From a bacterium (lineage in GTDB: Bacteria; Vulcanimicrobiota; Vulcanimicrobiia; Vulcanimicrobiales; Vulcanimicrobiaceae), in contig JAJYCL010000014.1 in the NCBI GenBank assembly GCA_021778415.1, positions 1 to 64,000 of the forward strand: DNA of 64,000 bases, given 5' to 3'. Shown here one piece after another: positions 25,405 through 33,063 of the stretch (positions are counted from its first letter, which is position 1; each line of letters opens with the position of its first letter). The position numbers and the translations under genes are program-made. Under the pieces are notes generated by a model that was given only the letters and a program-made list of their open reading frames with translations, did no database searches and was not told the DNA's origin.

Positions 25405-26405
25405 AGCGTAAACGGATAGATGGCGTTGTGACTTCCTAGATACAGGCGACCATCGGCCCCGGTCGCGAGGGCAGCAAAGCCGCCGTCGCCTGAGGCTGGG
25501 GTAAACGGTGTTTCACTGACCGCTCCGGATGCAACAGTGATTTTTCCAAGACGTGGCGCGTCGTATTCACTGAAGTAGATGTTTCCGTCGCTTCCATTGG
25601 CCAGTTGATTCGGATACGTCGATGGTGCAAGCGACCCGATTATCGTGATGGTTCCAGACGTTGAAATTTTAGCGATAGCATCATTGTTGGTAGCGCTAAA
25701 CGCGTCGAGGGTGACATAAAGATTTCCATCGGGACCCGATATGATCGCATTCGGCGTGAAGTTGCTCGGAATGCCGGTTGAATAGGCGGCAAGTAATGTA
25801 CCGGTTGGCGATACTTTATCTATCCCGCCGCCGACGGCATTTTGCGTTACCCAAAGGTTTCCATCGGCTCCCACAGTTAGCTGGGAAACGCCACCGGCGA
25901 AGGACGCGAATTCCGTAACCAAGCCGGCGGTAGTAATCGTACCGACTTTGTTGTTCCCGTAATCGGTGAACCAAATCAGGTTGTTCGGCCCGGCGACGAG
26001 TGAACCGAAATGCGCTCCCGCTACCGTATAGGTACCGAGGACTGCTCCGGCAACGCTGAATTTATAGATCACACCGCCGTATCCACCAGCCCAGATGTTT
26101 CCGTCGCTGCCGACGGCTATGCCGTTGGGTTGGGTATTGGCAGCGGCCGCGTACTCGGTGACAACGCCGGCGCTTGTCATCGCAGCGACACGGTCTTTGC
26201 TGAATTCACTAAACCAGACGCGATTATCGGGGCCGAGAACGGCCTGATACAGCGCTCCGCCGGCGCTAATTCCCGCCGTAATCGGTGTTCCCGCTGCCGG
26301 CGTTGGTGCGGGCGTAACGATTGGAATGGGGGAGCTACTGGATCCACCGCTGGAGCAACTTGCCAGACAAAGTGATAGAAATGCAAAAATCGTAAGCGTT
26401 CTCAC
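25401..26405 (-). CDS. Secreted beta-propeller lipoprotein, virginiamycin B lyase/NHL-like
   Basis: 334 residues from GTG, with a strong Shine-Dalgarno (GAGGAGGG) just upstream. Lipobox LASC puts the lipid-modified Cys at residue 17, followed by a Ser/Pro linker to ~45. The rest is a repeated ~45-residue blade with GPDNRVWFSEF, GSDGNIWAGGYG, GPNNLIWFTDYG, GADGNLWVTQN, GPDGNLYVTLD, GSDGNIYFSEY and GADGRLYLGSH: seven copies, so a seven-bladed propeller. Relatives include Vgb lyases and many surface proteins. Lyase activity is not implied. It is monocistronic and convergent with the MDR pair. Confidence 0.8.
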   Translation of the reverse strand: MRTLTIFAFLSLCLASCSSGGSSSSPIPIVTPAPTPAAGTPITAGISAGGALYQAVLGPDNRVWFSEFSKDRVAAMTSAGVVTEYAAAANTQPNGIAVGSDGNIWAGGYGGVIYKFSVAGAVLGTYTVAGAHFGSLVAGPNNLIWFTDYGNNKVGTITTAGLVTEFASFAGGVSQLTVGADGNLWVTQNAVGGGIDKVSPTGTLLAAYSTGIPSNFTPNAIISGPDGNLYVTLDAFSATNNDAIAKISTSGTITIIGSLAPSTYPNQLANGSDGNIYFSEYDAPRLGKITVASGAVSETPFTPASGDGGFAALATGADGRLYLGSHNAIYPFTL

Positions 26406-26517
26406 GATACCCTCCTCGTTATGTAGAAATGCAAAAAGCGGCCTTGATTATAGAACTTTACGTTGCCTCAGCGTTAGTCAAAATGAATAAAGAGTTGTTT
26501 TCCGTGTTGTATCGACA
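26406..26517. other. Intergenic region between propeller gene and arsenic operon
   Basis: A short AT-richer divergent intergenic stretch that must hold the promoter of the propeller lipoprotein. Its Shine-Dalgarno lies at 26410-26417. No gene or strong repeat is seen. Confidence 0.4.
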
Positions 26518-26556
26518 AACGTCGATATTGACGTTGACATGATCGTCTGCTATCGT
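26518..26556 (+). promoter_or_regulatory. ArsR operator overlapping arsenic operon promoter
   Basis: A perfect inverted repeat AACGTC (26518-26523), six bases, GACGTT (26530-26535) overlaps a TTGACG -35 (26528-26533). A TATCGT -10 follows at 26551-26556 after 17 bp. ArsR-family repressors bind such palindromes over the -35 box and release on As(III). The -10 ends 7 bases before the GTG at 26564, so the mRNA may be leaderless. Confidence 0.65.
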
Positions 26557-26563
26557 GAGGCCC

Positions 26564-26893
26564 GTGAGTGCCATTGGATGTCGTCGCAAATCCATTGCGA
26601 AAATAAAGAATCTTTCCGCGCAAGCAGAACTGTTTAAGGCTCTTGGAGACGCACATCGACTTCAACTTTTCGCGTCGATTGCCGATGCGGACGACGAAAT
26701 TTGTGTTTGCGACCTGACCGCAACCTTGCCGCTCGGACAACCGACGGTCTCGCACCATTTGCGGATATTGCGCGACGCGGGGTTGATCACAAGTGAGCGG
26801 CGCGGGACATGGGTGTATTATAGCGTTGTCGACGGGGCGTTGGCTCGCATCGACGATGCGCTTCAGTCGGTGGTAGCCCATGTCGTTTCTTGA
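26564..26893 (+). CDS. arsR: ArsR family arsenite-responsive repressor
   Basis: 109 residues from GTG 26564 (GTG 26555 also in frame). It is a winged helix: [16 protein letters not shown], then metal-sensing EICVCDL with paired cysteines, recognition helix [16 protein letters not shown] and wing [12 protein letters not shown]. The CVCDL motif on the alpha3 helix is the classical As(III)/Sb(III) site. An extra Cys near the N-terminus (AIGC) could be a third ligand. It overlaps acr3 by 14 bases and almost certainly autoregulates the arsR-acr3-arsC operon through the palindrome at 26518. Confidence 0.92.
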   Translation: MSAIGCRRKSIAKIKNLSAQAELFKALGDAHRLQLFASIADADDEICVCDLTATLPLGQPTVSHHLRILRDAGLITSERRGTWVYYSVVDGALARIDDALQSVVAHVVS

Positions 26894-27857
26894 TCGTTAT
26901 TTAACGCTTTGGATTCTCTTAGCGATGGGCGTCGGTGTCGGGCTCGGCGCTGCCGGATTTGCCTTGCCGAGCGTTCTTGTCCCGATCGGTCTCATCGTGA
27001 TGATGTACCCGCCGTTTGCGCGAGTGCGCTACGAGTCGCTTCCCGCAGTCTTTCGCAATATGAGAATCTTTGCCGCATCGTTGATTCAAAACTGGATTAT
27101 CGCTCCGGTGCTGATGTTTATTCTCGGGGCGATTTTTTTACACGGCAGACCCGATTTCTTTGCCGGATTGGTGATGGTCGGCTTAGCCCGCTGCATTGCC
27201 ATGGTCATCGTCTGGAACGATTTGGCAAAAGGTGATCGGGAGTTTGCGGCCGCTCTCGTTGCCTTTAACTCGCTTTTTCAAATTTTTGGGTATGCAGCGT
27301 ATGCCTACGTTTTTATTACCCTTTTGCCTCCGCTTGTGGGGTTACATGGCCTGAGCGTGCACCTTTCGATGCTCGATGTGGCAAAAAACGTCGGCATCTA
27401 TCTTGGGCTTCCATTTGCTGCGGGAGCCTTGACGCGGTATGTTCTTCGTCCGCGTATCGGAAGCAAGCGATACGATGATGGATTCGTTGTGCGGGTGGCT
27501 CCTTTGACCCTTATCGCTCTGTTGGTCACGATTGTGGCGATGTTCGCTCTCCAAGGGCACCGGATTCTTACTCACCCATTTGATGTCGTGCTCATCGCCA
27601 TTCCGCTGGTGCTGTATTTTGTCGTGATGTTTTTTACGTCGTTCTGGATGGGGCGCCGCATGGGAGCGTCGTATGAAGTCAGCACTGCACTTTCTCTGAC
27701 TTCAGCGAGTAATAATTTCGAACTCGCGATTGCGGTCTGTATTGCGATGTTCGGGATTACTTCGGGCGAGGCATTTGCGGCGGTCATCGGACCGCTCGTT
27801 GAGGTTCCCGTTATGCTTGCACTCGTGGGCGCCGCGCGCCGAATGGAGTTTTCATGA
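26880..27857 (+). CDS. acr3: ACR3 family arsenite efflux permease
   Basis: 325 residues with ten predicted membrane spans. Family motifs are [28 protein letters not shown] and [20 protein letters not shown], which includes the conserved helix-4 Cys needed for As(III) transport. The conserved helix-9 Glu is in LVEVPVML near the C-terminus. It exports arsenite made by ArsC across the inner membrane using the proton gradient. It overlaps both arsR and arsC, so translation is coupled. Confidence 0.94.
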   Translation: MSFLDRYLTLWILLAMGVGVGLGAAGFALPSVLVPIGLIVMMYPPFARVRYESLPAVFRNMRIFAASLIQNWIIAPVLMFILGAIFLHGRPDFFAGLVMVGLARCIAMVIVWNDLAKGDREFAAALVAFNSLFQIFGYAAYAYVFITLLPPLVGLHGLSVHLSMLDVAKNVGIYLGLPFAAGALTRYVLRPRIGSKRYDDGFVVRVAPLTLIALLVTIVAMFALQGHRILTHPFDVVLIAIPLVLYFVVMFFTSFWMGRRMGASYEVSTALSLTSASNNFELAIAVCIAMFGITSGEAFAAVIGPLVEVPVMLALVGAARRMEFS

Positions 27858-28285
27858 AGAAGCCGTTCGTTCTATTTATCTGCAAACATAATACCGGACG
27901 CTCTCAAATGGCGGAGGCCTATGTGCGCCGTTTTGCTCACGGTCGGCTCGATGTAGCTTCTGCCGGAACCATCGCTGCCTCGGAACCAGATCCCGGAGTG
28001 GTGCGCGTCATGGCTGAGGATGGGGTGGATATTAGCTCAGCAGTCCCCAAGCTTTTAGACCCTGCGATGATCGATCGGGCCGATCGCATCATTACGATGG
28101 GTTGCGATGTGGTAGGCGTTGGGCGCATTGACGCAGATTGGAATCTGCCCGATCCGAAGGGTGCAACTCTTGAGGATGTTCGCGCTATTCGTGATCGCGT
28201 AAAAGGCAATGCGGCAGATTTAGTGCGCGAATTCGGAATTATTCCGGGTCCATACGATGCGTTGCTCGAAGGGCGACGGGAATAG
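27854..28285 (+). CDS. arsC: Arsenate reductase, low-MW phosphatase type (thioredoxin-coupled)
   Basis: 143 residues. The P-loop [16 protein letters not shown] is the CX5RS active site of low-molecular-weight phosphatase-type Ars[16 protein letters not shown] contains the general-acid Asp. Thioredoxin-linked enzymes use two further Cys near positions 82 and 89. Here the region reads [18 protein letters not shown]: one Cys is present and the second is missing, as in relatives that use mycothiol or other thiols, so the electron donor is uncertain. It reduces As(V) to As(III) for Acr3. Its last 47 bases overlap the convergent MFS gene. Confidence 0.9.
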   Translation: MKKPFVLFICKHNTGRSQMAEAYVRRFAHGRLDVASAGTIAASEPDPGVVRVMAEDGVDISSAVPKLLDPAMIDRADRIITMGCDVVGVGRIDADWNLPDPKGATLEDVRAIRDRVKGNAADLVREFGIIPGPYDALLEGRRE

Positions 28286-29468
28286 CGATCGCGGTGAGAA
28301 CGGCGGCGAAGAGCCATGGAGTTCCAAGCAAGCCGCGGTCTTTATACGGGCCCGTTACGAACCAAAAAAGGGCGGTATAGAGCGGAGGTCCGGCAATCAT
28401 CATGAGGCCGCGCACGGCACTAATCGCTCCTTGAAGTTCTCCTTGATGCGAAGGCCCAACGCGTTTGGTCATGATCGCTTGCAACGGCGCCGCATAAATT
28501 GAGAACCCCGATACTAGGATTCCAATGAGGAAGAGCGGGCCATTTTGGTATTGTGCGAAGAGGACATAGGCCATCGTGGCAAATGCGAGGCCGCCAATAA
28601 GCGTTCGCCGCTCACCAAATCGTTGTACGGCTGGCGAAACAAGTACCATGGAACTGAGTGCCGAGACGATTCCGACAAGCGCCAGCGTTCCACCGATCTG
28701 TGTGCTTGACCAAGAAAAGGCCGCCATACAGTAAAGGACCCAAACGTAGGGAAATATTTCGTGGGCGAGGTGGGTAAAGAGGAAAATGCTGGAGAGTCCG
28801 AAGAGTTTTTTTTGCGATCGCAAGAACGTCAATGAGCCAAGCGGATTCGCCTTTCGCCAGTCCATCCGATCGCTGCGATATTGTGGCGCGAGCGATTCGG
28901 GAAGCACGAACCAGCCATACGCGAAATTGATCAGTCCGAAAAATGCAGCGACCCAAAAGGGAAGTCGCGGATCGAACGCTCCTAAATATCCGCCGATTGC
29001 CGGGCCGACGATAAAGCCGAGGCCGAATGCCGCTCCGACCATCCCGAACGCTTTTGCCCGCTCTTCGGGTTTTGTGCTGTCGGCAATATAGGCCATGGCT
29101 ACGGTTGTCGATGCCGTTGTCGCGCCGGAGAGGACACGTCCAATGAAAAGCCAGCCGATCGATGGGGCGAGCGCCATGATCGCGTAGTCAACAGCCGTGC
29201 CGATGTTTGAGAAAAGTATCAGTGGGCGGCGCCCGATTCGATCGGAGAGAAGTCCGAAAATCGGCGCACAAAAAAATTGCATGATTGCCCAGGCGACGCC
29301 GAAAATGCCGACGATGAGCGCTGCGCGCGCAATGCCGGTGTGCGCAAGCGTCTCCACAAGCTTTGGTAAAATCGGGCCGATGATCCCAAAGGCCAGCATA
29401 TCCAAAAAAATAGTGACGTAGACAAAGGCCGCATGGCTCCGTCGAAGGGTTGGTACGGCTGGCATCAT
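28239..29468 (-). CDS. MFS efflux pump, TCR/Tet-like (DHA1)
   Basis: 409 residues from MMPAVPTLRRSH. The longer open frame begins in REP sequence and is rejected. It has twelve membrane spans with motif IFLDMLAFGIIGPILP at helix 1, the loop 2-3 motif GLLSDRIGRRPLIL, a GRVLSGATTASTTVAMAYIAD helix and FIVGPAIGGYLG, all typical of class A/B tetracycline-type DHA1 antiporters. The natural substrate is unknown. Its C-terminal codons overlap arsC on the opposite strand by 47 bp. Its start is near a REP cluster shared with the divergent ribBA promoter region. Confidence 0.86.
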   Translation of the reverse strand: MMPAVPTLRRSHAAFVYVTIFLDMLAFGIIGPILPKLVETLAHTGIARAALIVGIFGVAWAIMQFFCAPIFGLLSDRIGRRPLILFSNIGTAVDYAIMALAPSIGWLFIGRVLSGATTASTTVAMAYIADSTKPEERAKAFGMVGAAFGLGFIVGPAIGGYLGAFDPRLPFWVAAFFGLINFAYGWFVLPESLAPQYRSDRMDWRKANPLGSLTFLRSQKKLFGLSSIFLFTHLAHEIFPYVWVLYCMAAFSWSSTQIGGTLALVGIVSALSSMVLVSPAVQRFGERRTLIGGLAFATMAYVLFAQYQNGPLFLIGILVSGFSIYAAPLQAIMTKRVGPSHQGELQGAISAVRGLMMIAGPPLYTALFWFVTGPYKDRGLLGTPWLFAAVLTAIAIPVALRATHRMDPE

Positions 29469-29537
29469 GGTCGCGGAGCGTTCGCGATTCTCGACATCGC
29501 TCCGCCCGCTCTCGCGACCCGAACAGGGACGCGCCCC

Positions 29538-29690
29538 TTGGCCCCTTCGAGACGCGCACTGCGTGCGCTCCTCAGGGTGACAAAATGCTGTCATGCATCA
29601 GGAGCGATGCGGAGCATCGCGTCTCGAAGCATGAGCCCTTCGAGACGCACGCTTCGCGTGCTCCTCAGGGTGACAAAATGCTGCTGTGAG
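29538..29690. repeat. REP-like palindromic cluster between divergent genes
   Basis: It contains three REP-like modules in mixed orientation: CCTTCGAGACGCGCACTGCG ending CTCCTCAGGGTGACAAAATG; a CAGGAGCGATGC-GGA-GCATCGCGTCTCGAAG module; and CCTTCGAGACGCACGCTTCG ending CTCCTCAGGGTGAC. Hairpin arms differ between copies but stay complementary. It lies between the MFS start and the ribBA promoter. Confidence 0.85.
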
Positions 29691-29701
29691 GCTGTGCTGG
29701 C

Positions 29702-29730
29702 TTGACAAGTGTTAAGAGCGGGGGTACGGT
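29702..29730 (+). promoter_or_regulatory. Promoter of ribBA, probably leaderless mRNA
   Basis: TTGACA (29702-29707), 17 bp, then TACGGT (29725-29730). The ATG at 29738 begins 8 bases after the -10 box and no Shine-Dalgarno fits in between, so the transcript probably starts at or next to the ATG. No FMN riboswitch is seen. Confidence 0.55.
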
Positions 29731-29737
29731 CGCTGGC

Positions 29738-31150
29738 ATGAAAGCCTTTGCCGAGAAGCTCAAGCAGGCGATGGATGCCTCGAACACGACCGCCGCCGCG
29801 TTGGCCGAGCGAACGGGATTGACCGAGGCTGCGATATCGCTGTTGCGATCCGGTCGTCGCGAACCGTCGTATAAGACGTTGCAGTTGCTTACCGATATCT
29901 ATCCCGATCTTGCGCCGAAGGCTCCGAAGAAACGCCCGATTTTCGATCCGATTCCCGATGCGATTGCGGCTATTCGTGAGGGGAAGATGGTTGTTGTCCT
30001 CGATGACGAGGATCGCGAAAACGAAGGCGACCTCATCATGGCGGCGCAGTTGGTCACCGCAGAAGATATAAATTTCATGCGCAAGGAAGCCGGCGGGCTG
30101 ATTTGCGTGCCGCTGATGCCCGAACGTCTTGAAGAATTGCAGATTCCCATGATGGTTCGTGAAAACACCTCGGCGCATGAAACGGCGTTTACTGTTTCCG
30201 TCGAAGGCCGCGGCGTTACCACAACCGGCATCTCGGCCCAGGATCGAGCGGCAACGATTAAAGTGCTTGTCGATCCGAAAGCTACGCCCGCCGATTTACT
30301 TCGCCCGGGGCATATCTTTCCGTTGCGCGCACGCGAAGGCGGCGTGCTCGTACGTGCCGGACAAACCGAAGCTGCGGTGGATTTGGCGCGTTTGGCCGGA
30401 TTAGCGCCGGCAGGCGTCATCTGTGAAATCATGGCTGAGGACGGAACCATGGAGCGGCGCGACGGTTTACGGATATTTGCAGACAAGCACGGCTTACTGC
30501 TTATCACTGTAAAGGATTTGATCGCATACCGTATGAGCACGGAAAAACTCGTCAACCGCGTTGCCGAATTTAAACTTCCCACGGCAACTGGAAATTGGGA
30601 AGGTTTCGCCTACGAAACGACCGTTGATGAAAACACCCATGTGGCTCTTGTCATGGGCGACATTAGCGATGGACGCGACGTCCTCGTTCGCGTTCACTCC
30701 GAGTGTCTCACCGGAGATGCTCTCGGTTCGATTCGTTGCGATTGCGCGGCTCAACGAGACGGGGCGATGCGCATGATTGCAGTTGAAGGCCGCGGCGTTT
30801 TTCTGTATCTGCGGCAAGAAGGCCGTGGAATCGGCCTTGCCAATAAATTGCGCGCGTACGCCTTGCAAGATCAGGGAGCCGATACCGTTGAGGCCAATCT
30901 TGCTCTAGGGTTGCCCGTCGATAAGCGCGATTACGGGATCGGATCGCAAATCCTCGCCGAGCTTGGCGTAAAATCGATTCGTCTCATTACCAACAACCCG
31001 CGCAAGATCTTTGGCCTGGAAGGCTACGGATTGCAGATTATCGATCGCGTCCCGATGCAGACCGATCCGACGCAATATAACAAGCGTTATATGGCCACGA
31101 AGCGGAACAAACTCGGTCATATGTTTGACGACAAACTCGCCGCATCGTGA
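29738..31150 (+). CDS. ribBA: XRE helix-turn-helix fused to RibBA (DHBP synthase/GTP cyclohydrolase II)
   Basis: 470 residues. Residues 1-62 are a Cro/CI-type HTH: FAEKLKQAMD, then AALAERTGLTEAAISLLRSG and REPSYKTLQLL. Residues ~68-275 are 3,4-dihydroxy-2-butanone-4-phosphate synthase (DDEDRENEGDL, TTGISAQDRA, REGGVLVRAGQTEAAVDL). Residues ~280-470 are GTP cyclohydrolase II with zinc cysteines HSECLTGDALGSIRCDC and RQEGRGIGL. It supplies both riboflavin precursors. The HTH is not part of normal RibBA (~400 residues) and suggests DNA binding or autoregulation. I start at ATG 29738 because the upstream TTG lies in the -35 box. ribH overlaps its stop. Confidence 0.93.
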   Translation: MKAFAEKLKQAMDASNTTAAALAERTGLTEAAISLLRSGRREPSYKTLQLLTDIYPDLAPKAPKKRPIFDPIPDAIAAIREGKMVVVLDDEDRENEGDLIMAAQLVTAEDINFMRKEAGGLICVPLMPERLEELQIPMMVRENTSAHETAFTVSVEGRGVTTTGISAQDRAATIKVLVDPKATPADLLRPGHIFPLRAREGGVLVRAGQTEAAVDLARLAGLAPAGVICEIMAEDGTMERRDGLRIFADKHGLLLITVKDLIAYRMSTEKLVNRVAEFKLPTATGNWEGFAYETTVDENTHVALVMGDISDGRDVLVRVHSECLTGDALGSIRCDCAAQRDGAMRMIAVEGRGVFLYLRQEGRGIGLANKLRAYALQDQGADTVEANLALGLPVDKRDYGIGSQILAELGVKSIRLITNNPRKIFGLEGYGLQIIDRVPMQTDPTQYNKRYMATKRNKLGHMFDDKLAAS

Positions 31151-31644
31151 AACGAGAAAACGGTGTTGGCGCGTCGACGTCCGACGCGCGCGGAAAACGT
31201 GCTGCGGTGATTGCCGCGCGATTCTATGTCGAACTCACCGATCAACTCGTTGATGGCGCTCGCCGCGCGTTGCTCGCAGCCGGAATGCGCGATGCCGACA
31301 TTGTGGTCTATGACGTCGATGGGTGTTTTGAATTGCCACTTGCGTGCCAGCGGGCAATCGACATTGATGACGTTGATCTTTGCGTTGCGGTAGGCGTCGT
31401 CATCCGCGGCGATACGCCTCATTTCGATTTTGTCGCCGGTGAATGTGCGCGGGGCATCATGGATGTGCAACTCAAAACCCGCGTTCCCATCGGCTTCGGT
31501 GTACTGACCACCGAGACGTTGTCGCAGGCAGCAGAACGCGCAGACCCGGCACGTGGCGATAAAGGCCGCGAAGCGGCGCAAGCAGCGCTTTCGATCTTGC
31601 GAATTGGCGAATCGGGCACGTCGCGTGCCGGCTTTCGCACGTAA
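31147..31644 (+). CDS. ribH: 6,7-dimethyl-8-ribityllumazine synthase
   Basis: 165 residues from GTG overlapping the ribBA stop. It condenses the RibA-derived pyrimidine with the RibB product. Motifs: AARFYVELTDQLVDGARRAL, VVYDVDGCFELPLACQR, CVAVGVVIRGDTPHFDFV with the catalytic His and VPIGFGVLTTETLSQAAERA. In the usual protein the segment after VAVG is (A/C)(V/L)IRG(D/E)T.H.(D/E), which is present. It probably assembles as a pentamer or icosahedral capsid. With ribD and ribE at 21-23 kb the riboflavin pathway is nearly complete in this window. Confidence 0.95.
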   Translation: MKRENGVGASTSDARGKRAAVIAARFYVELTDQLVDGARRALLAAGMRDADIVVYDVDGCFELPLACQRAIDIDDVDLCVAVGVVIRGDTPHFDFVAGECARGIMDVQLKTRVPIGFGVLTTETLSQAAERADPARGDKGREAAQAALSILRIGESGTSRAGFRT

Positions 31645-31657
31645 GAAGAGGAGAGGA

Positions 31658-31689
31658 GCGACCGAAGTCGCATGTTAAGAGGCCTTAAC
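31658..31689 (+). other. Two tandem perfect hairpins before the zinc-ribbon gene
   Basis: GCGAC-CGAA-GTCGC (31658-31671) is followed two bases later by GTTAAG-AGGC-CTTAAC (31674-31689), both perfectly paired with tetraloops. A GGAGG Shine-Dalgarno follows at 31697-31701. No T run follows, so a leader structure or attenuation element fits better than a terminator. Confidence 0.5.
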
Positions 31690-31711
31690 CTATCCGTGGA
31701 GGCCCGGGAAC

Positions 31712-32014
31712 TTGGAAGACAAGACACTTACCTGTAAAGACTGTGGGACGAATTTTACGTTTACGTCCCGCGAACAGCAATTCTACGCCGATAAAGGCTT
31801 TACGAACGAACCGCAACGCTGCAAGGACTGTCGCATTTCCCGTAAGGGGCAATCCGGCGGCGGGAGCTATCGAGGAGATTCGGGACCTCGACCGTCCTTT
31901 GATGCCGTGTGTGCGGAGTGCGGAGTGGCGACAACCGTTCCGTTCAAACCTCGCGGAGATCGTCCCGTTTATTGCAAAGCCTGCTTTACGGCTCACTCCC
32001 CGGCTTCAGTCTAG
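31712..32014 (+). CDS. Small double zinc-ribbon protein
   Basis: 100 residues starting at TTG, about 10 bases after GGAGG. The N-terminal treble-clef or ribbon has KTLTCKDCGTNFTFTSREQQFYADKGF and RCKDCR (CxxC...CxxC), matching the PF13451-type probable zinc-ribbon domain. A flexible Gly/Ser/Arg linker (~48-62) follows, then a second ribbon CAECGVATTVPFKP with VYCKACF. Such proteins are common in Terrabacteria and have no known function; nucleic-acid binding is plausible. The tandem hairpins upstream may regulate it. Confidence 0.8.
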   Translation: MEDKTLTCKDCGTNFTFTSREQQFYADKGFTNEPQRCKDCRISRKGQSGGGSYRGDSGPRPSFDAVCAECGVATTVPFKPRGDRPVYCKACFTAHSPASV

Positions 32015-32049
32015 GGCTCGCCGCCGCCGCACCGAAGCATGCGGCGGTG

Positions 32050-33063
32050 ATGTCATCAGTCCTTCGACCTGTTACCTACACCGACGACGCCGTTGAATAT
32101 CTTGATCAACGGCGTCTTCCGCATGAAGTGTCCTATGAACACGCGAGATCCGTTGACGAGATTGTTGCCGCCATTACGACGCTAGCCGTGCGCGGCGCGC
32201 CGTGCATCGGTGTTTTCGGTGCCTACGGCGTTGCTCTCTTGCGCTCTCGGATCAACGATGAAGCCGTTTTTCTCGCGGCAGCTAAACGCGTCCGTGATGC
32301 GCGTCCGACGGCAGTCAATTTGGCGTGGGCCGTCGATCGCGTGCTCGCCTCACCGGATATGCTCACCGAGGCTCACGCGATTGCGCGCGAGCAAGTTGCC
32401 ATGGATGCAGCGATGGCCGATGCCGGCCTCGATCTTATCCCGAAAAATGCGCGCGTTTTAACGCATTGCAACACCGGGCCGATGGCGACCGCCGGAGGCG
32501 GTACTGCGCTTGGCGTGGTGATCGCGGCTGCGTTGGCGGGGAAAAAACCAATCGTCTTCGCTGACGAGACACGACCCTTGTTGCAAGGAGCGCGGTTAAC
32601 GACGTTCGAGTGCCAACTGGCCGGCATCGATGTGACCTTACAATGCGATAGTGCCGCCGCAATTTCGATGCAACGCAATGCCATCGATCTTGTGATTGTC
32701 GGGGCGGACCGCATTGCGCGCAACGGCGATACGGCCAATAAAATCGGCACGTACGGGCTAGCCGTCCTCGCCGCTCACCACGGCATCCCGTTTTATGTGG
32801 CAGCGCCGCGATCGACGTTTGATTTTGCGATAGCGAGCGGCGATGAAATTCCGATTGAGGAGCGCGCCGCCTCGGAAGTCCGAGAATTCGCCGGCGTCGC
32901 ATCGGCTCCGAGCGATGTTGCCGTGTATAACCCTGCCTTCGATGTCACGCCCGGTCATCTCGTGACGGCATTTATCACCGAGTATGGCGTCCTCCGTGGG
33001 CCATATGCGCAGAGTATCGCCGATCTTGCGTCGCGGCCGTCGTTCGGCGCACTCCTGCGATGA
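32050..33063 (+). CDS. mtnA: S-methyl-5-thioribose-1-phosphate isomerase
   Basis: 337 residues from ATG 32050; the upstream open frame lies in the zinc-ribbon gene. It isomerises methylthioribose-1-phosphate to the ribulose form in methionine salvage. Signatures: TTLAVRGAPCIGVFGAYG, the catalytic Cys loop LTHCNTGPMATAGGGTALGV, ADETRPLLQGARLTTFE, and the Asp in VIVGADRIARNGDTANKIGTY. The related eIF2B-type isomerases share this fold, but the RGAP and NTG motifs support MtnA. No other methionine-salvage gene is in the window. It overlaps holA by 4 bp. Confidence 0.93.
   Translation: MSSVLRPVTYTDDAVEYLDQRRLPHEVSYEHARSVDEIVAAITTLAVRGAPCIGVFGAYGVALLRSRINDEAVFLAAAKRVRDARPTAVNLAWAVDRVLASPDMLTEAHAIAREQVAMDAAMADAGLDLIPKNARVLTHCNTGPMATAGGGTALGVVIAAALAGKKPIVFADETRPLLQGARLTTFECQLAGIDVTLQCDSAAAISMQRNAIDLVIVGADRIARNGDTANKIGTYGLAVLAAHHGIPFYVAAPRSTFDFAIASGDEIPIEERAASEVREFAGVASAPSDVAVYNPAFDVTPGHLVTAFITEYGVLRGPYAQSIADLASRPSFGALLR

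Noticed and set aside
29469-29594. N-terminal extension of the MFS pump into the repeat
   Set aside because: The 42 extra codons translate REP sequence (HPEERTQCASRR type). The pump starts normally at MMPAVPTL.
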